Shown here one piece after another: positions 22,605 to 34,749 of a stretch of 64,000 nt of DNA (position 1 is its first letter; each line of letters starts with the position of its first letter). The notes under the pieces were generated by a model, which was not told where the DNA came from, did no database searches, and saw only the letters and a list, made by a program, of their open reading frames with translations. Location: positions 1,054,001 through 1,118,000 of the forward strand of contig CM057060.1 in the NCBI GenBank assembly GCA_029945375.1, given 5' to 3'. The DNA is from Agaricus subrufescens. Taxonomy: Eukaryota > Basidiomycota > Agaricomycetes > Agaricales > Agaricaceae. Position numbers and translations under genes: made by a program.

Positions 22605-25600
22605 GATTCAAGTGATCCTACAGAAAGGGGACCCATCGTTCATGCATTTCAGGACAATACTCATAGCTAGCTAATGGTTTCCTTGCTTTGGTATCATTCT
22701 CTGCAGTAGGGCGGTATACATAGTTAATTAACACAGAAAATAATCTTTTGCGCTCTCAGAATTTTGACGTCGGAAGATCACCCCATTCTACAATGGGACT
22801 AGGATCAATAGAAACACCAAGGCCCCGCTTAAATGCTGGTACATCTTTGATGTAGGTTGCATTAGGATTGACCTCATCGACAACCTTTTCTGTGGAGCGC
22901 TCTGCAACGACCTGAGTCAGTCCCTCTAAAAGTTGGCCGCGATCACTCCTTCCTTCCAAGGCGGCATTCCAGAATTGGAAGAACTCCTCGAAAGTAGGAA
23001 GTTCGTCCTGGAGCGCTTTTCTCCAGTCTAGCTGGTTAAGATCGACTCCAAAGGATCGAAGCTTCTCTTCGCAAGCCTTCAAGGCATCCAAACTTGCTCG
23101 TTTGTTACCCAACTTTTGAGCAACCATATGCACAGATAGTTTAGCCCGTGTCGGAGACCGCGGGTCAACGTGAGAGCGGAACATTTTGAGGATATCATCC
23201 TTAGTGATGGAAAGTACGAGTTCGGCATCGTTGTATCCTAGAATTTGGTAAGTATTGAGAGCGTAGCCGTTGACAAAGTTTCGTACTTCGTAAGAAATCC
23301 CAATGACCAGTAACCACATGAGGTTGGAATCGCGAGGTTTCTTCAGCAAGATTTTTGTCTGCTTCCAACCATTTCTTCCTTAAACTTGATTTGTGCTCTT
23401 CAAATTCTTCCAGTGTCATCTCTTCAAGCTTTGAGCTCATATCTACTAGGAAGGCATCCACTCGCTGCTCCAGGTAGCTTGGAGCTTTTTCGCTCTGTAC
23501 CACAATATGTATGCCCCTTTCGCTTTGTCCGGACAGGTTCCATGGACCGCAAGAGACAATGTAACCGAGCTGCTCTTGAGTTCTGAGCACATTGAATGTC
23601 GGTTCAGCAAGAATCCGAGTCAACAATGATGCGGTGACTCGAAGACGTGGGATAGCGATAGGCCCGATATGGAGGTAGTAGCTCAGTGCCGAATTGGTTT
23701 GATTCGGATTGGGTATTGGTAAGGACCAGATATAGTTTGATGCTATCGTCCAATTAATGGATTCGGTTTTCCCCTGATCTTTCATGAGAACATACCTGAG
23801 GGAAGTATCAAAGCCCGAGTGTTTAGTTGGGTTTGTGTCAGCTGAGTCGGTTTGAGGCCTTCCTCAGCTATATCTGCCATCTTAAGCGCCTCCTGAGCTC
23901 AATGTCAATAACGAACTGTAGAGCAAACTCCGAGTTTCACTCACGTCTTTGAATACATTACCATTGACTAATATCCGTAGATGTGCATCCGATAATAGCG
24001 TTCTAGCGTGGCTGGTTATTTCTTCGGCCGTCACAGCTGAAAAAAAAAAGTTTTTTTAAGCGTACGCCCTGTCTCTCCATCACGCAACTTACAGGGTAAT
24101 TCATTCAACTGGTCTTCAATCGACCACTGTCTCTCATCCAGTAGATAACGACTAAAGTAGTTTGACAGGATGTAAGACTGCTCGAAGAAAAAGTTTCGCC
24201 ACTCTTTCTCTAACTGCATCCAGCAGTGTGAGGGAATGAAAAGTGAACAAATAGGGTGAATACTTACGAGTTCTTTCATCACTTCCAGTCTATCAGGTTT
24301 AGCTTCAAGCTGCTTAGCCTTCTGTAATACATGCTTCACAAGCGTGGATAATTTGTCGTTGTACCCAGTAGCGAACACGTGCAAGCCGGTCGTAGTTTCA
24401 CTGACTGAGTACCATAACCCAGCTAACTCAGCATCGTGTGCTAATTCAGTCAATGCATCGGTAATGAGACCAGCATAGAGCCTAAATTCATTCAGAATAA
24501 ACTATATGTGCGACTGGACAATGCGCACACTGTTAGAACGGAGGCCCTGGGAGTGTTATAACTTGCCGGGCTATCAGGTTGTGCCATCATTCACACCGTC
24601 AATCAATATGTGAGAAGGTAATACCTGCGGATGTCGATGAGAATGGAGGCCTTGGGGACCCAGAATCTGTCATCCTTTTTATGCCAGAGCGTCGTCAGGG
24701 GTGTCTGTCGGATCAGATGAGGTCGTTTTTGTGGCTACGAAGGAAGGTTAGCCATGGTGGACTTTATTACTATTGACAAATTTACCTCTGAGACCTGACG
24801 TTTGTCGACATTCAGGTCAGTGGGCACAAAAGCGTTTGGGTCGGGTAAGAACAGCTCTTGAATATCATTGGGAGCATCCGCCTGGTAGACTTGGTTAACA
24901 GGTCTTCCAGCGAAATAAAGAAGCATTGTTCACCTTCCTAATAAAATCCTCGTCGAAACGCTCAACCTTGTATTCTGTCCCATACCAATATTCCTTCTCC
25001 CACGTTGAATCAGGTTTGAGGTTTTCATGTTCTTTCGCCATTAGGATAACGCGGCCTTCCTGTACTCTGAATGAATCAAGGTACTTGCGGATCGTCGATA
25101 GACCAAGTCCAGTATTCCCGTCCGCCTCCCAATCCCGAATACACTGAGGCCCAGTGAGTAAGTGTTCAGGAGGGAGTGGTTGCCTCATATCCTCCGCGAT
25201 CCAAGTCACATAGCTATCAGCCCGCTGTTTTTCAGCAAACTGAAAACGGATTGCAGAAAGATCTGCAATCTCCTTCTGGTGATACGCCTCGAGATCAGAG
25301 GAGCGAAGTAAGTTCAGGTATTTGAACACGATGAGTATTACAGAACGATAGTTTTCTAGAAAAAGATCAAGGCCAAGTCTTTCTGAAAAAGCAGAAACGT
25401 ACTGAATCCTTCTTCCGTGAGATGCACCAAAATCATGAACATGGCAAAGCCCCGAGCGAAGTTCTGGCTCCCAGCAGAAAGTGCTATTACCCAACCTCGA
25501 TCTTTGAGATAAGAGTACAAGGATCCAGGGCCTTTGTGTCTGACGAAATGGGATAGATAATTAGCAGGCTTAAGCCGCCAAAGGGGTGGTTGATACTCCA

Positions 25601-26930
25601 AGGGGAAAGAAATCTCAAATGCGTGAAAATCCATGATAGTTTTCACCGATACGAGTGTCTATGAACAACTTTAGTTGAATGGTAGAGTTCGAGGTCTTGA
25701 GCCTACCCCTTTTTCAGCCGCTCCAAATGGGTTGTCATTAATCATTGGAAGGGGATCATTTCCACGTCTGACTATAGGCGAAAACAGCTTTGAGGCCATA
25801 TCCGAAAGTTCATCCAATGACTCTACACATATCCTTCCAGCATACGCGCAGGGGTAGAGAGACTGATTAATACCTTTTCCCAGAATGCAAAGACTCATCC
25901 GACTGGCACAATGTTCCTCAGTCCACCATTTCATCAACCTTCGGCGAATTTCACGTCCGACAGCGCCACCGTCTGCCTCAGCTTCGGATGGACTAGGGGA
26001 AGGTAGTCGAGACGCAGGAGTAGAAAGGACACGATTGGATTCACTAGTATCATTGACACTCTCCTGCATCATGAGCCTTGCGGCTCTCGATAAGCTCTCG
26101 CGGTTTCCGGTTCCAAACTTACTCCAAACATGACCAGGTTTGCTGAGATGTTTGTTGACCTGAAGGATACGCCAATTATCCGACTGAAGATTCTTCTTGT
26201 TCTCCGAGTCAATAATGTTGAGCTCGCGGGAAGTACAAGAAGCCGCGAAGAGTGGTGAGTGAAAGAATGAGGAGAACCTTTCCAAAGCACCGGTTAAAGC
26301 GGACGTAGTGACGGTGAAGTAGTGATTGGTATTTGTGGTTGAGGTGTACCCGTCTGAACTTCCATTATTCTTCGAGAGATACTAAACAATTCGTTAATAA
26401 CTGATATTCCCATGGAAACAATTGTGGCGACCTCCGAGTATTCATTTTCGCGAGGAAATTGCTCGGTGCCCTAATAGATGTCAGTTACTTCAAATGCAAA
26501 GAGGTGAATACAGACCATCAATAGTAAATGTTCACAAAAATGAGCAAGGCCGGGCATATCCCACTAATTTTATAGATAAGGATCGTCAAGATCATCATGT
26601 GTGAAGAGCATACCGGGTCATGAAGATGACCGACAGCAATGTCAATGCTGGCAGCAGCTTTGTCCGCCTCGTGGTCATGGATCAGGGTGGCTTTCAGGCC
26701 ATTATCCAATTGGATAACGCGGTATTCTCGCTCGTCTCTTGGCGATTTCTGGATGGGTTTACTGAATACGGAATAAGGAGGGACAGTGGAATCCGCTGGG
26801 GTGACACGTTTCCAGTCTGAGCCCAAAGAGATAGTCATGAAATAGCGAGAAGTCAGAAGAGATGGACGTTTGGGATATCTGAATGCCACTCGGTAGAAAG
26901 ATACCATCAGCAAACCGGTCCGGACCACGC
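22511..26930. repeat. Segmental duplication, left copy
   Basis: This stretch (end of CKS1 plus the M16 peptidase gene) is repeated in the same orientation at 59673-64000 with an offset of about 37.15 kb. The match starts at GCATGTGCTTCTCTT in the last CKS1 exon. The right limit cannot be seen because the second copy runs off the window. Confidence 0.9.
22756..26907 (-). CDS. M16 zinc metallopeptidase, insulysin (IDE/Ste23) type, copy 1
   Basis: Intron-rich minus-strand gene, roughly 1,100 aa, with full insulysin architecture. The inverted zinc motif HFCEH is in PGLAHFCEHLLLM, split by an intron before GTEQFPRENEYSE. The third ligand is the Glu of RELNIIDSENKKN. Later landmarks: SKFGTGNRESL, GPGSLYSYLKDRGW, EEWYG-like KEYWYGTEYKVERF, GYNDKLSTLVKHVL, NVLRTQEQLGYIVSCGP, IVVQSEKAPSYLEQRV and the C-terminal FKRGLGVSIDP. 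Introns are 45-60 nt; for example, removing 23238-23286 joins HWDFLR to DAELVLS. Two starts are possible: ATG 26905-26907 adds a basic, Arg/Ser-rich leader (MVSFYRVAFRYPKRPSLLTS) that looks like a mitochondrial presequence, and ATG 26836-26838 gives a cytosolic form, as in animal IDE. It degrades small amyloid-like peptides and pheromone-type substrates. Confidence 0.9.
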
Positions 26931-27474
26931 AGCATATGCTACCTGGTTACATAATTTATTCAAATTTAAAGATTTTTATCTTTACAAACATCCAATGAAA
27001 ATTCAGAGAAAAAATTTCTGACTCTCAGCATGCCCATCTCACTCCTCTATTCACATCGTGAGAGAACTGCCGCCCAATTCCTCAGCTCACAATCCTCCTC
27101 ATGGTTGCCCTGAGAGGTCGCATTAGCGGGAGAGCGATGATGGATTTTGGTGCCGCTGTGGTATGAGATGCTGCGCCTTGCTGTCAGGGTCCCTAATTAT
27201 ACCCCGCAAATATACATTCTGGAAGTGGGGACGGTGAAAGATTTGGAGGAGAGAGTGTTCGGTGGAACGGAGGGTCGGTCGTGAGTAGGGGGCGTTGGGG
27301 GTCGGAGATGCCAGTTGAGTTGGTGATGTCGAGTTTGTTATAGGGTCATGGGGTGGAAACGTTGGCGAGTTTGATGCCATGAAAGTGTGGAGATTGGCGT
27401 ACCCGATTGCCTACCACTCGGGTAACTGGACGTGTGGGAAAGGCGCGGGCACTCAGAACTCATGAAATCCTTCG
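26931..27474. other. Intergenic region between M16 peptidase and NACHT gene
   Basis: About 0.5 kb between two divergent genes; expected to hold both promoters. Short Pro/Ser-rich ORFs on the minus strand (27123-27380, 27338-27655) have no start context or homology I can see and are probably shadows. Confidence 0.4.
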
Positions 27475-30400
27475 ATGGAGGCACGTTGTACTCGCGCGAA
27501 TGCATCGCGCAGTGGATGCTCCTTGCTTCAGCCCCCCACATTGTCCATGCCCGCCTTCTGTCTCCCCCTCCGTCAGCTCTGGCCTTTTCACCGCTCACAG
27601 CGCTCTCGGTCACCAAATCCGCCTCCCGCTGACCCTGGTGATAACGAAGCCTCATCCCGTTCTCTGCATCCTAGCCCTTTCCCTGCTTTGTCCTCTCATC
27701 CTCCCTCTACACGTGGTGCCCTCGGGCAGCCTGTCCATGCCACTGGCATTTCTCGCCCGCTACCTTCAAGTGACCTAACAAATCCTCCAGTTTTTGTAGG
27801 TCATGGTGATGATGACAGGTCAACAGGAAATTGCAGCCGTCCCCCCTCGCAGGCTCTACAGCCAATCAACGTTGTTGTGCCGGAAACCGCGCCGCAGCCT
27901 ACTTCCCGTGATTCGACTGTCCATCCGCCTGCTCATCTTCCACATCTTACCGATTCCTCTGACTCAACACAATCTATGCATCCGTCGCGTTTGTGCCTAC
28001 CAGTGTCACAGCAATATTTTGGCTTAGAACACCAGCGTGTGAGTGTTGTTTGTGATTATGCCTATGAGCAGAGGCGCTAAGGCATTCGAAGATGATGCCG
28101 AGAGAGAGTTCGACGCTGCCGCAGTACATGATGCAAGAAAATTTCAAAGATGTGCATGATTTTACCATGGTCGGAACGGCCTTCATTGAGGCCAAGCAAA
28201 GTAATGGTAAGAGGCGCACAGCTCGCCTATATGTGTCAGGAGCTGAACGATGGCCCCGTTAGTCACATTGACAAACAATATCAACATGCCGACAAACTGT
28301 AAGCGGCCCGCCTCTTTTGTTGCCACTACTGATCGCTACACTTGCAGTCATGAGGGACCTTCTGGAGAGGACGATCCGTGGAGCAGCATCTGATTCCTCC
28401 GATCGTTATCCACCACCACGCTGTCATCCCGGCACACGTTTGGACATCCTAGAAAGATGCATTCATTTCATCGCCCACTGCAGCGACCAGCAAAAGATGT
28501 GTTGGATAGTCGGTTCCGCTGGCGTAGGCAAGTCGGCCATCATGCAAAGCGTCACCGACTCTCCCCAACTTGAAGTGGCCTCTAAAGCGTCGGTCTTCTT
28601 GTCTATCAACGGACGTGATGATGGAACCAAAGTCATTATCACATTCTCCTACCAGCTTGCCGCGAAATCTAAAGTTTATCGTAATGTCATCGAGGGCATA
28701 ATTGCACGTGAACCATCTCTCCTCGAGTCGTCAATACCTCTTCAATTCGAAAAATTCATTGTCGATCCCTTCATCCACAATCATGCACTGAACTCTGCTG
28801 GGCGGGTGTTGATCATCATCGATGGGCTTGATGAGTGCAAACAAACGCATATTCAGGTCGAACTCCTCGAACTTATCTCTACTTTCTGCATCTCGCACCC
28901 TTCCTCACCCATCGCATGGTTTATCGCTAGTCGCCCTGAGCCCCATATCACTTCTTTCTTCTCTAGACCCGAGGTAGCACCAGCATATGTGAAGGAGGAA
29001 ATCGCCGTGGATTCTGACAAGGCTCGGGCAGATGTTGAATCATATCTTCGCGACGAGTTGACGAAGATGAGGAAGGCATTTGACTGTCTCGGTCCTCAAT
29101 GGCCTGACGAACAACATCTGCAGAAATTGGCTAGTGCTGCGGGCGGGCTATTCGCATATGCGGCTATTGCCATCAAATATATCGGAGATCCAAATGTTGG
29201 AGACCCGGTAACACAGCTCTCTGACATCCTGAATGTCATTGATGCAGTTCCTCTACACGACGTACCCCAGGATCAGCATCCGATGGCTCTACTTGATGCG
29301 TTGTATACCCGCATCCTGTCCAATATTCCTCCCAGAGTATTGATGAATATTCGAAAACTCCTATTGTTACTGGCATCGGGTTGGGATTTTGCTCTCTCCC
29401 GTTCGCATGAAAAGCACTTCCTTGTCCTGTGCAATTGGCTAGGTATGACTGCCGATGAAGCATACACTGCTCTCAATCGCCTCCGGTCTGTTTTGAAATT
29501 TCCCCAACGCCATCAAGCCCATCTTAAAGCGCTCGAACCATTCCATAAATCATTCATCGACTACCTATACCGGTCTGGATTTTCACCTGATATCGTACTT
29601 GAAGCGCAGAAAATCAAGACTGAATGTGCATTTAGGGTACTAAACGAGGCTCCTGGTGGTGTCGATTTTGGTAAAAGAGATTATGGTTTTAGTTATGGCC
29701 ACCTGGCTCGCACTGGTGGTGATGGTGACCGGATTTCGATTACTTGGCGGAGTCATGATGGAGTTGACCGGGATGATGTTAAAACACGGTTGGCTATGTA
29801 TAAGCTGGCTGTGGGAGAGGTTGCGGCCGGGATGAAACGAGGAGATCCAGTTTTCCAGACTGAGTTCTGCGTTCGGCTTCTGACCACTCAATTCAAGGAA
29901 TATAACGACAACACTCTCCTATATCATGAGTTGTGCAAATTCGTGTTTGTGAGTGCCACAAGATCCGTTTCTTTCATATCTGTGTGACGAAAATTATACA
30001 TCAGGATAAATCTCGGTCTCATGAATTTGTGATGCATGGGATACTCGATCAAATACCTGCTAGGGCAATTCCCATCAGCGAAATCGCTATGGATGTCCCA
30101 CTTAAGCTGCAGTTCTATCGACCCGTGTCAACGATGACTCTACCTGACACATGGAATTCATTTTGCAAGGTGAGTGAAATGTTTGTGTTTAGGTGTAATT
30201 GTTGAAGTTTCGCTGCACAGCATGAACGCGTGGGCCAATGGGACCAAGGAAAGGAGTACAGTTGGACAACGGTCTTTAAGAAACTTGGCTGTCATCCCTG
30301 CTTTGAAAGGCTTGAACGCCAATTCAAGAGTTGGATTAGCCATCACCCGTATCATACTTTCCCAGTTATGTTCACTTCAACAGGCTACAGCTGTTTTGAA

Positions 30401-30529
30401 GTTCGGCTTGTTGATCTGGAGGATGGTGTATCAGAGTGGACTTATTGGTTCTCGCTTTGGAAAAGGGATGATGGCGAGCTTAAGAAGCTTAGGGACCACT
30501 CTATAACATATCCTGTTTCTACCAATTAG
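27475..30529 (+). CDS. NACHT-domain STAND (NLR-like) protein, 927 aa
   Basis: Six exons splice in phase: 27475-28038, 28092-28200, 28263-28298, 28348-29948, 30005-30169 and 30221-30529, 927 aa. Residues 1-188 are Pro/Ser/His-rich and disordered-looking. A linker follows with NFKDVHDFTMVG, the sort of segment preceding NACHT in many basidiomycete STAND proteins. The NACHT module has ERYPPP-type entry (DRYPPPRCHPGTR), Walker A GSAGVGKSA at about residue 292, Walker B VLIIIDGLDEC at about 391 and ASRPEPHI as sensor. About 200 residues of helical NACHT-associated sequence follow (FHKSFIDYLYR). The C-terminus (about 160 aa, exons 5-6) has no WD40, ankyrin or TPR repeats and was not recognised. Role: probably ligand-triggered signalling such as non-self recognition. 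The 5' end (ATG 27475) is the least certain part. Confidence 0.8.
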
Positions 30530-31651
30530 GTCTCGTTGCAAATTCCGGTATTAGTATTTCTGAGTTTCAAATCTATCGATATTTTCCGTGGTCTGTACAG
30601 CTTTTGACGTTATGCGTTCATTTAATGACACCAATATACTTCTTTTATCAAATCGTTCTTATTTCCATAACCGGGCTGTGTTCTGGTGTCGCGTACAAGC
30701 AGCACTTGTCCGATGTACTACAGACACTGTGATATATCCGGAGCGGTGTAAGCTTACGACTAACAAACACTGACGTCATCATTTCGACCACTATATATTA
30801 AACCACTCACAGCGATAATGGGTTATCCTTTTACCATCATCTTTGCATATACTCTCTCTCTCTGTGTGTGTGTATGCGTACATTACTCTTTACTCTTTCA
30901 GAATCATACATCATGCCTATGTGTTGTGAGTGAAGCCCCAGAGCTTACACTTTTCTTTACATTTGCACTTTCGTATCCACGATTATTATCATTGAACCCC
31001 ATCATTACCAGTATCCATGGTGTTGAAAAAGACTAGGTCTAAGTCAGTGACCACAGGAGAGATAGAGTCTGCTACACCATCCTCACTAGGATCTCAGAGA
31101 TTGTCTGCCAGTGTTCTCTGCTCTGGAAAGACTTTCATCCCTAGACCTGTGGGATTTTCTGTTACTGAGCCACCCTCAGGGGCTAAGGGGCTACTACTGA
31201 ACTGTTACTGTCTAGTGTGCATATGTGCACTTTTCTGCTGCATATACCAACTGTTCTGACATATTGTCACTCTGTTCACACAGATGCTGCCTCTAGTGTA
31301 TCTCTGTCACTGCTGGCTGTAACACAATGACTTAGCCTTCCAGTCACTTCCTCAGTGACAGGTTTTCTGTCTTTTATGTTCTCAGACACTGTATACACCA
31401 TCAGTTGGGCTTCACAGCCAACTGGTGATAAGCCCAAAAAATATTTAGATCTTGAAAGACAGAATAAATGACCAAAACAATGATAGTTAGAGAAGTATCT
31501 ACACTATAGAATGTATACAAAGGAAGGTCTGATAAAAAAAACTGACTTGCCATAAAGACAAAACAACCCTATATAAGTAGTGAAGGCCCCCATTAGGAAA
31601 AGTGTACTAATGGGAGGAATATGCCCCAATGGTTAGCAAATGCTCAATTGT
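30530..31651. other. CpG-poor repetitive-looking region without a supported gene
   Basis: Base composition changes after the NACHT stop: the DNA becomes CpG-poor, like the transposons that follow. It includes a CT/GT microsatellite near 30855-30880 and a short plus-strand ORF (31017-31259) whose Thr/Ser-rich start could be an old gag remnant. Nothing can be assigned with confidence. Confidence 0.4.
31405..31437. repeat. Overlapping alternative hairpins
   Basis: TTGGGCTT (31405-31412) pairs with AAGCCCAA (31430-31437); CAGTTGG (31402-31408) can instead pair with CCAACTG (31418-31424). The two stems are mutually exclusive. It may be a transposon terminus or terminator; no function is claimed. 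Confidence 0.5.
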
Positions 31652-32146
31652 TGTTATGGCCCCAGCTGTTTTACATATGAAAATATATGTTTAAGATGGT
31701 TAGGTGTACATATTAGGCTCAAGAATGAGTAATCAATCACCCCATTGTTATGGCCCCAGCTGTTTTATGTGTGAAAATGTATGTTCAATGTGGCTAGGTG
31801 TATGTATTAGGCTCAAGAACAAGTAATCGATCACCCCATTAGTAATGAGATTGGTCAAGGGCATGTGTGAAGACAGGGCAAACTAGGAATCAGTCAAGAT
31901 TGCATCCATGATTCCTAGCAGGAAAACCATACTGTTAGGGGAAATAAAATCACATTTGAGGACTTTAAAACAGAAGTCTTGAGACTGAGTCTAGGGAAAC
32001 TTTATTGGAAATTATCATTGAGGCTGGCTGTGGGATGGCTTGAGGACTTAGCAGAGCATAGTTTCTTTAGTGGACCTTATGCTAGACTGAAGCTATAACT
32101 ACTACCTGCCTAATGGGGAAAGGTTAGGAAGTAGGTGACTCACACA
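31652..32146 (+). repeat. Element-B-type LTR fragment with internal 94-bp tandem duplication
   Basis: The sequence aligns with the first part of the intact element-B LTR (40660 onward), but with C replaced by T or G by A at most CpG positions. The first ~94 bp occur twice in tandem (from 31652 and again from 31746). The copy is cut at 32146, where an element-A LTR begins in the middle of the CACATGT word. Confidence 0.8.
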
Positions 32147-32437
32147 TGTTATGATCTATTTCTGTTAGTGTCCCCTGACCCAGGACCATATGCCACTTCC
32201 CCTTTTGTATGTTTTATCTCTCATGTTTACTCAGCAGTTTCCCATCGTTAGTCAGACACCTCAGGGGCACTTACTCAGCCTGACTTCTTCTTCTATTATT
32301 AGGTAGTCAACTCATCTATAAGTAGTGTAGTTATACTCTGTATTTCCTTACACTTTACCAACTAGCTATATTCCCTTATTGCCCTCAAGTCTTTGCCCTA
32401 AGTTGCAACCTGAGCTAATCACTATAAGGTCATAACA
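32147..32437 (+). repeat. Element A LTR, first copy (291 bp)
   Basis: Begins TGTTATGATC and ends CATAACA, then two bases and TGGTAAAGTGTC, which serves as a plausible primer-binding site. A second copy of the same LTR lies at 33191-33464. Confidence 0.75.
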
Positions 32438-32512
32438 TTTGGTAAAGTGTCATAAGCTCACCTTGCAGAAAGACCTCTAGTCATTGAGGCAGGAACCCAC
32501 TAAGCTCAGTAT

Positions 32513-33190
32513 ATGAGCACAGATGACACTGAACTATTTGAAATTGATTTTGAAACCCTTTTCTTCGAAGGACATCAAAGCAGAAACAGATTTGAAGCAC
32601 CCAGAAACACAGACAGACACAAAACCAAACTTTCATCTGAGAACAACAAGCAGGAAACAGAAGAACCAGAACCAACACAAATACCAAAGAACATGCCACT
32701 TGACAAAGACCTAAACCGACTAGCAAAAGAACTCAAAGAACTAGAACTAAAAGAAATGGCAAGCAACAACACCGAAACCAAGATGACCAACACAGCGATC
32801 AACCACAAAGATGTTATGGAACCAGGATTCTTTAATGGAGATAGGAACAAGTTCAATGACTGGTGGAGAGGAATGGAAGTTTTCCTAAGATTCAGCAAAT
32901 ACGAGGATGCAGACTCAAAAATTCTTCTTGTCACCAACCACTTATGTGGAGAAATCCCAGGATGGTTTGCCAAACACTGGGAAAAGAAGGTTATTAAATC
33001 TGACAACACCACAGATTGGAGAGAATCCTCCCAAGAAATCATCAAAGCTTTCTCACCTGGAGATGAGCAACAGATTGCTAAAGATAAGGTTGAAACTTTC
33101 AAACAAGGAAATTTTCACACCAATGACTTCCTTGTCAATTTCACTGCCCTTGTTCATCAATCTAAATCCAGCAAAGACCATGTGCTCTAC
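32513..33190 (+). pseudogene. Element A gag, truncated first copy
   Basis: Encodes the same N-terminal Gag as the full copy at 33541-34674: both start MSTDDTELFEIDFETLF or MSTDDTELFGIDFETLF and share FNGDRNKFNDWWRGMEVFLR. The frame is cut at HVLYC, exactly where the second LTR begins, so the zinc knuckles and everything downstream are missing. It is a remnant of a tandem or internally deleted element. Confidence 0.85.
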
Positions 33191-33464
33191 TGTTACGATC
33201 CCCTGACCCAGGACCATATGCTACTTTCCCATTTGTGTACTTGTCTCCCATGTTTACTCAGCACCATTCCCACCATTAGTCAGATGCCTTGGGTATACTT
33301 ACTCAGCCCAACTTCTCTTTCTATTATTAGGTAGTCAACTCCTCCGTAAGTAGCATAGTTATACTCTGTATTCCTTACGCTTTACCAACTCACTATATTC
33401 CCTTATCACTCTCAAGTCTTTGCCTTAAGTTGCAACCTGAGCTAATTGCTATAAGGTCATAACA
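33191..33464 (+). repeat. Element A LTR, second copy (274 bp)
   Basis: Starts TGTTACGATC and ends CATAACA; followed by TT then TGGTAAAGTGTC as primer-binding site. It is shared between the truncated gag unit on the left and the full gag-pol unit on the right. Confidence 0.8.
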
Positions 33465-33540
33465 TTTGGTAAAGTGTCATAAAGCTCACCTTGCAGAAAG
33501 ACCTCTAGTCATTGAGGCAGGAACCCACTAAGCTCAGTAT

Positions 33541-34674
33541 ATGAGCACAGATGACACTGAACTATTTGGAATCGATTTTGAAACACTTTTCTATGAAGGT
33601 CACCAAAGTGGAAACAGATTTGAAGCACCCAGAAACACAGATGACCACAAAACAGAGCCATCATCCAAGAATGATGAACAAGAAACAGAAGAACCAGAAC
33701 TGATGCAAGTACTAAAGAACACACTACTTGATGAAGATCTAAATCGACTAGCAAAGGAACTTGAAGAACTAGAACTAAGAGAAATGGCAAGCAACAACTC
33801 TGAAACCAAAGCAACCAACACAGCAATCAACCACAAAGATGTTATGGAACCAGGATTCTTTAATGGAGATAGGAACAAGTTCAATGACTGGTGGAGAGGA
33901 ATGGAAGTTTTCCTGAGATTCAGCAAATATGAGGATGCAGATTCAAAAATTCTGCTTGTCACCAACTGCCTATGGGGAGAAATCCCAGGATGGTTTGCCA
34001 AACACTGGGAAAACAAGGTTATTAAATCTGACAACACCACAGATTGGAAAGAATTTTCCCAAGAGATCATTGAAGCTTTTTCACCTGGAGACAAGCAACA
34101 GATTGCTAAAGACAAGATTGAAACCTTCAAACAGGGAAATCTCCACACCAACGACTTCCTTGTTAAATTCACCAGCCTTGTCCATCAATCTAAATCCAGC
34201 GAAGACCATGCACTCTACCTCCTGAAACAGCACACCAGATCCAACATTATCCACACCATCTTGGGATACCTCCCCTCCACTATTCCCACCACCCTTAAAG
34301 GATGGATCACTGCCATAGGATCCATAGGAAAAGGATGGAAATCCACCAAGAGACAAAGAAATGACCAATACACTGCCACTGGAATCACTTATGGAGGAGA
34401 TGGACAACCCATGGAGATCAGAGCCAGGAAACTGGAATGGTTCACAGATGGAAAACCCAAGTGCCTTATATGCGGCAAGTTTGGACATATCAAGAAGGAA
34501 TGCCAATCCAGATCATACAGATCTAATATCAAATGCTATAATTGTGGCAAACTGGGCCACATTGCTAAAGTCTGCCAAAGCCCCAAGAAACAAACCAAAA
34601 TTTGTGCTATCACCTCTGGAGAAGAAGGAACTGCCAAAGAAACTCAACAGGATTTTCCCAAAGGTTTGGAGTAG
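33541..34674 (+). CDS. Element A Gag polyprotein, 377 aa
   Basis: Intact reading frame of a Ty3-type Gag. A charged N-terminal third is followed by the capsid-like retrotransposon gag domain (FNGDRNKFNDWWRGMEVFLR to the LLKQHTRSNII region), then two CCHC zinc knuckles, CLICGKFGHIKKEC and CYNCGKLGHIAKVC, both with the canonical C-x2-C-x4-H-x4-C spacing. The knuckles package the genomic RNA. The frame ends 34672-34674 and protease-pol continues in another frame. The DNA is CpG-poor, consistent with long exposure to cytosine methylation, yet this ORF has kept no stop codons, unlike pol. Confidence 0.9.
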   Translation: MSTDDTELFGIDFETLFYEGHQSGNRFEAPRNTDDHKTEPSSKNDEQETEEPELMQVLKNTLLDEDLNRLAKELEELELREMASNNSETKATNTAINHKDVMEPGFFNGDRNKFNDWWRGMEVFLRFSKYEDADSKILLVTNCLWGEIPGWFAKHWENKVIKSDNTTDWKEFSQEIIEAFSPGDKQQIAKDKIETFKQGNLHTNDFLVKFTSLVHQSKSSEDHALYLLKQHTRSNIIHTILGYLPSTIPTTLKGWITAIGSIGKGWKSTKRQRNDQYTATGITYGGDGQPMEIRARKLEWFTDGKPKCLICGKFGHIKKECQSRSYRSNIKCYNCGKLGHIAKVCQSPKKQTKICAITSGEEGTAKETQQDFPKGLE

Positions 34675-34749
34675 GCATGAACTCATAAACCAATGTATCT
34701 AGTCATATGTGAAATTGATATGTTTGCCCCCTCAAACAACTAGGAGTGC

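Noticed and set aside
32575..34506. Long minus-strand ORFs opposite element A gag
   Set aside because: Ser/Leu-rich shadows of an acidic, Asn/Lys-rich sense frame; they appear in both gag copies only because gag does.
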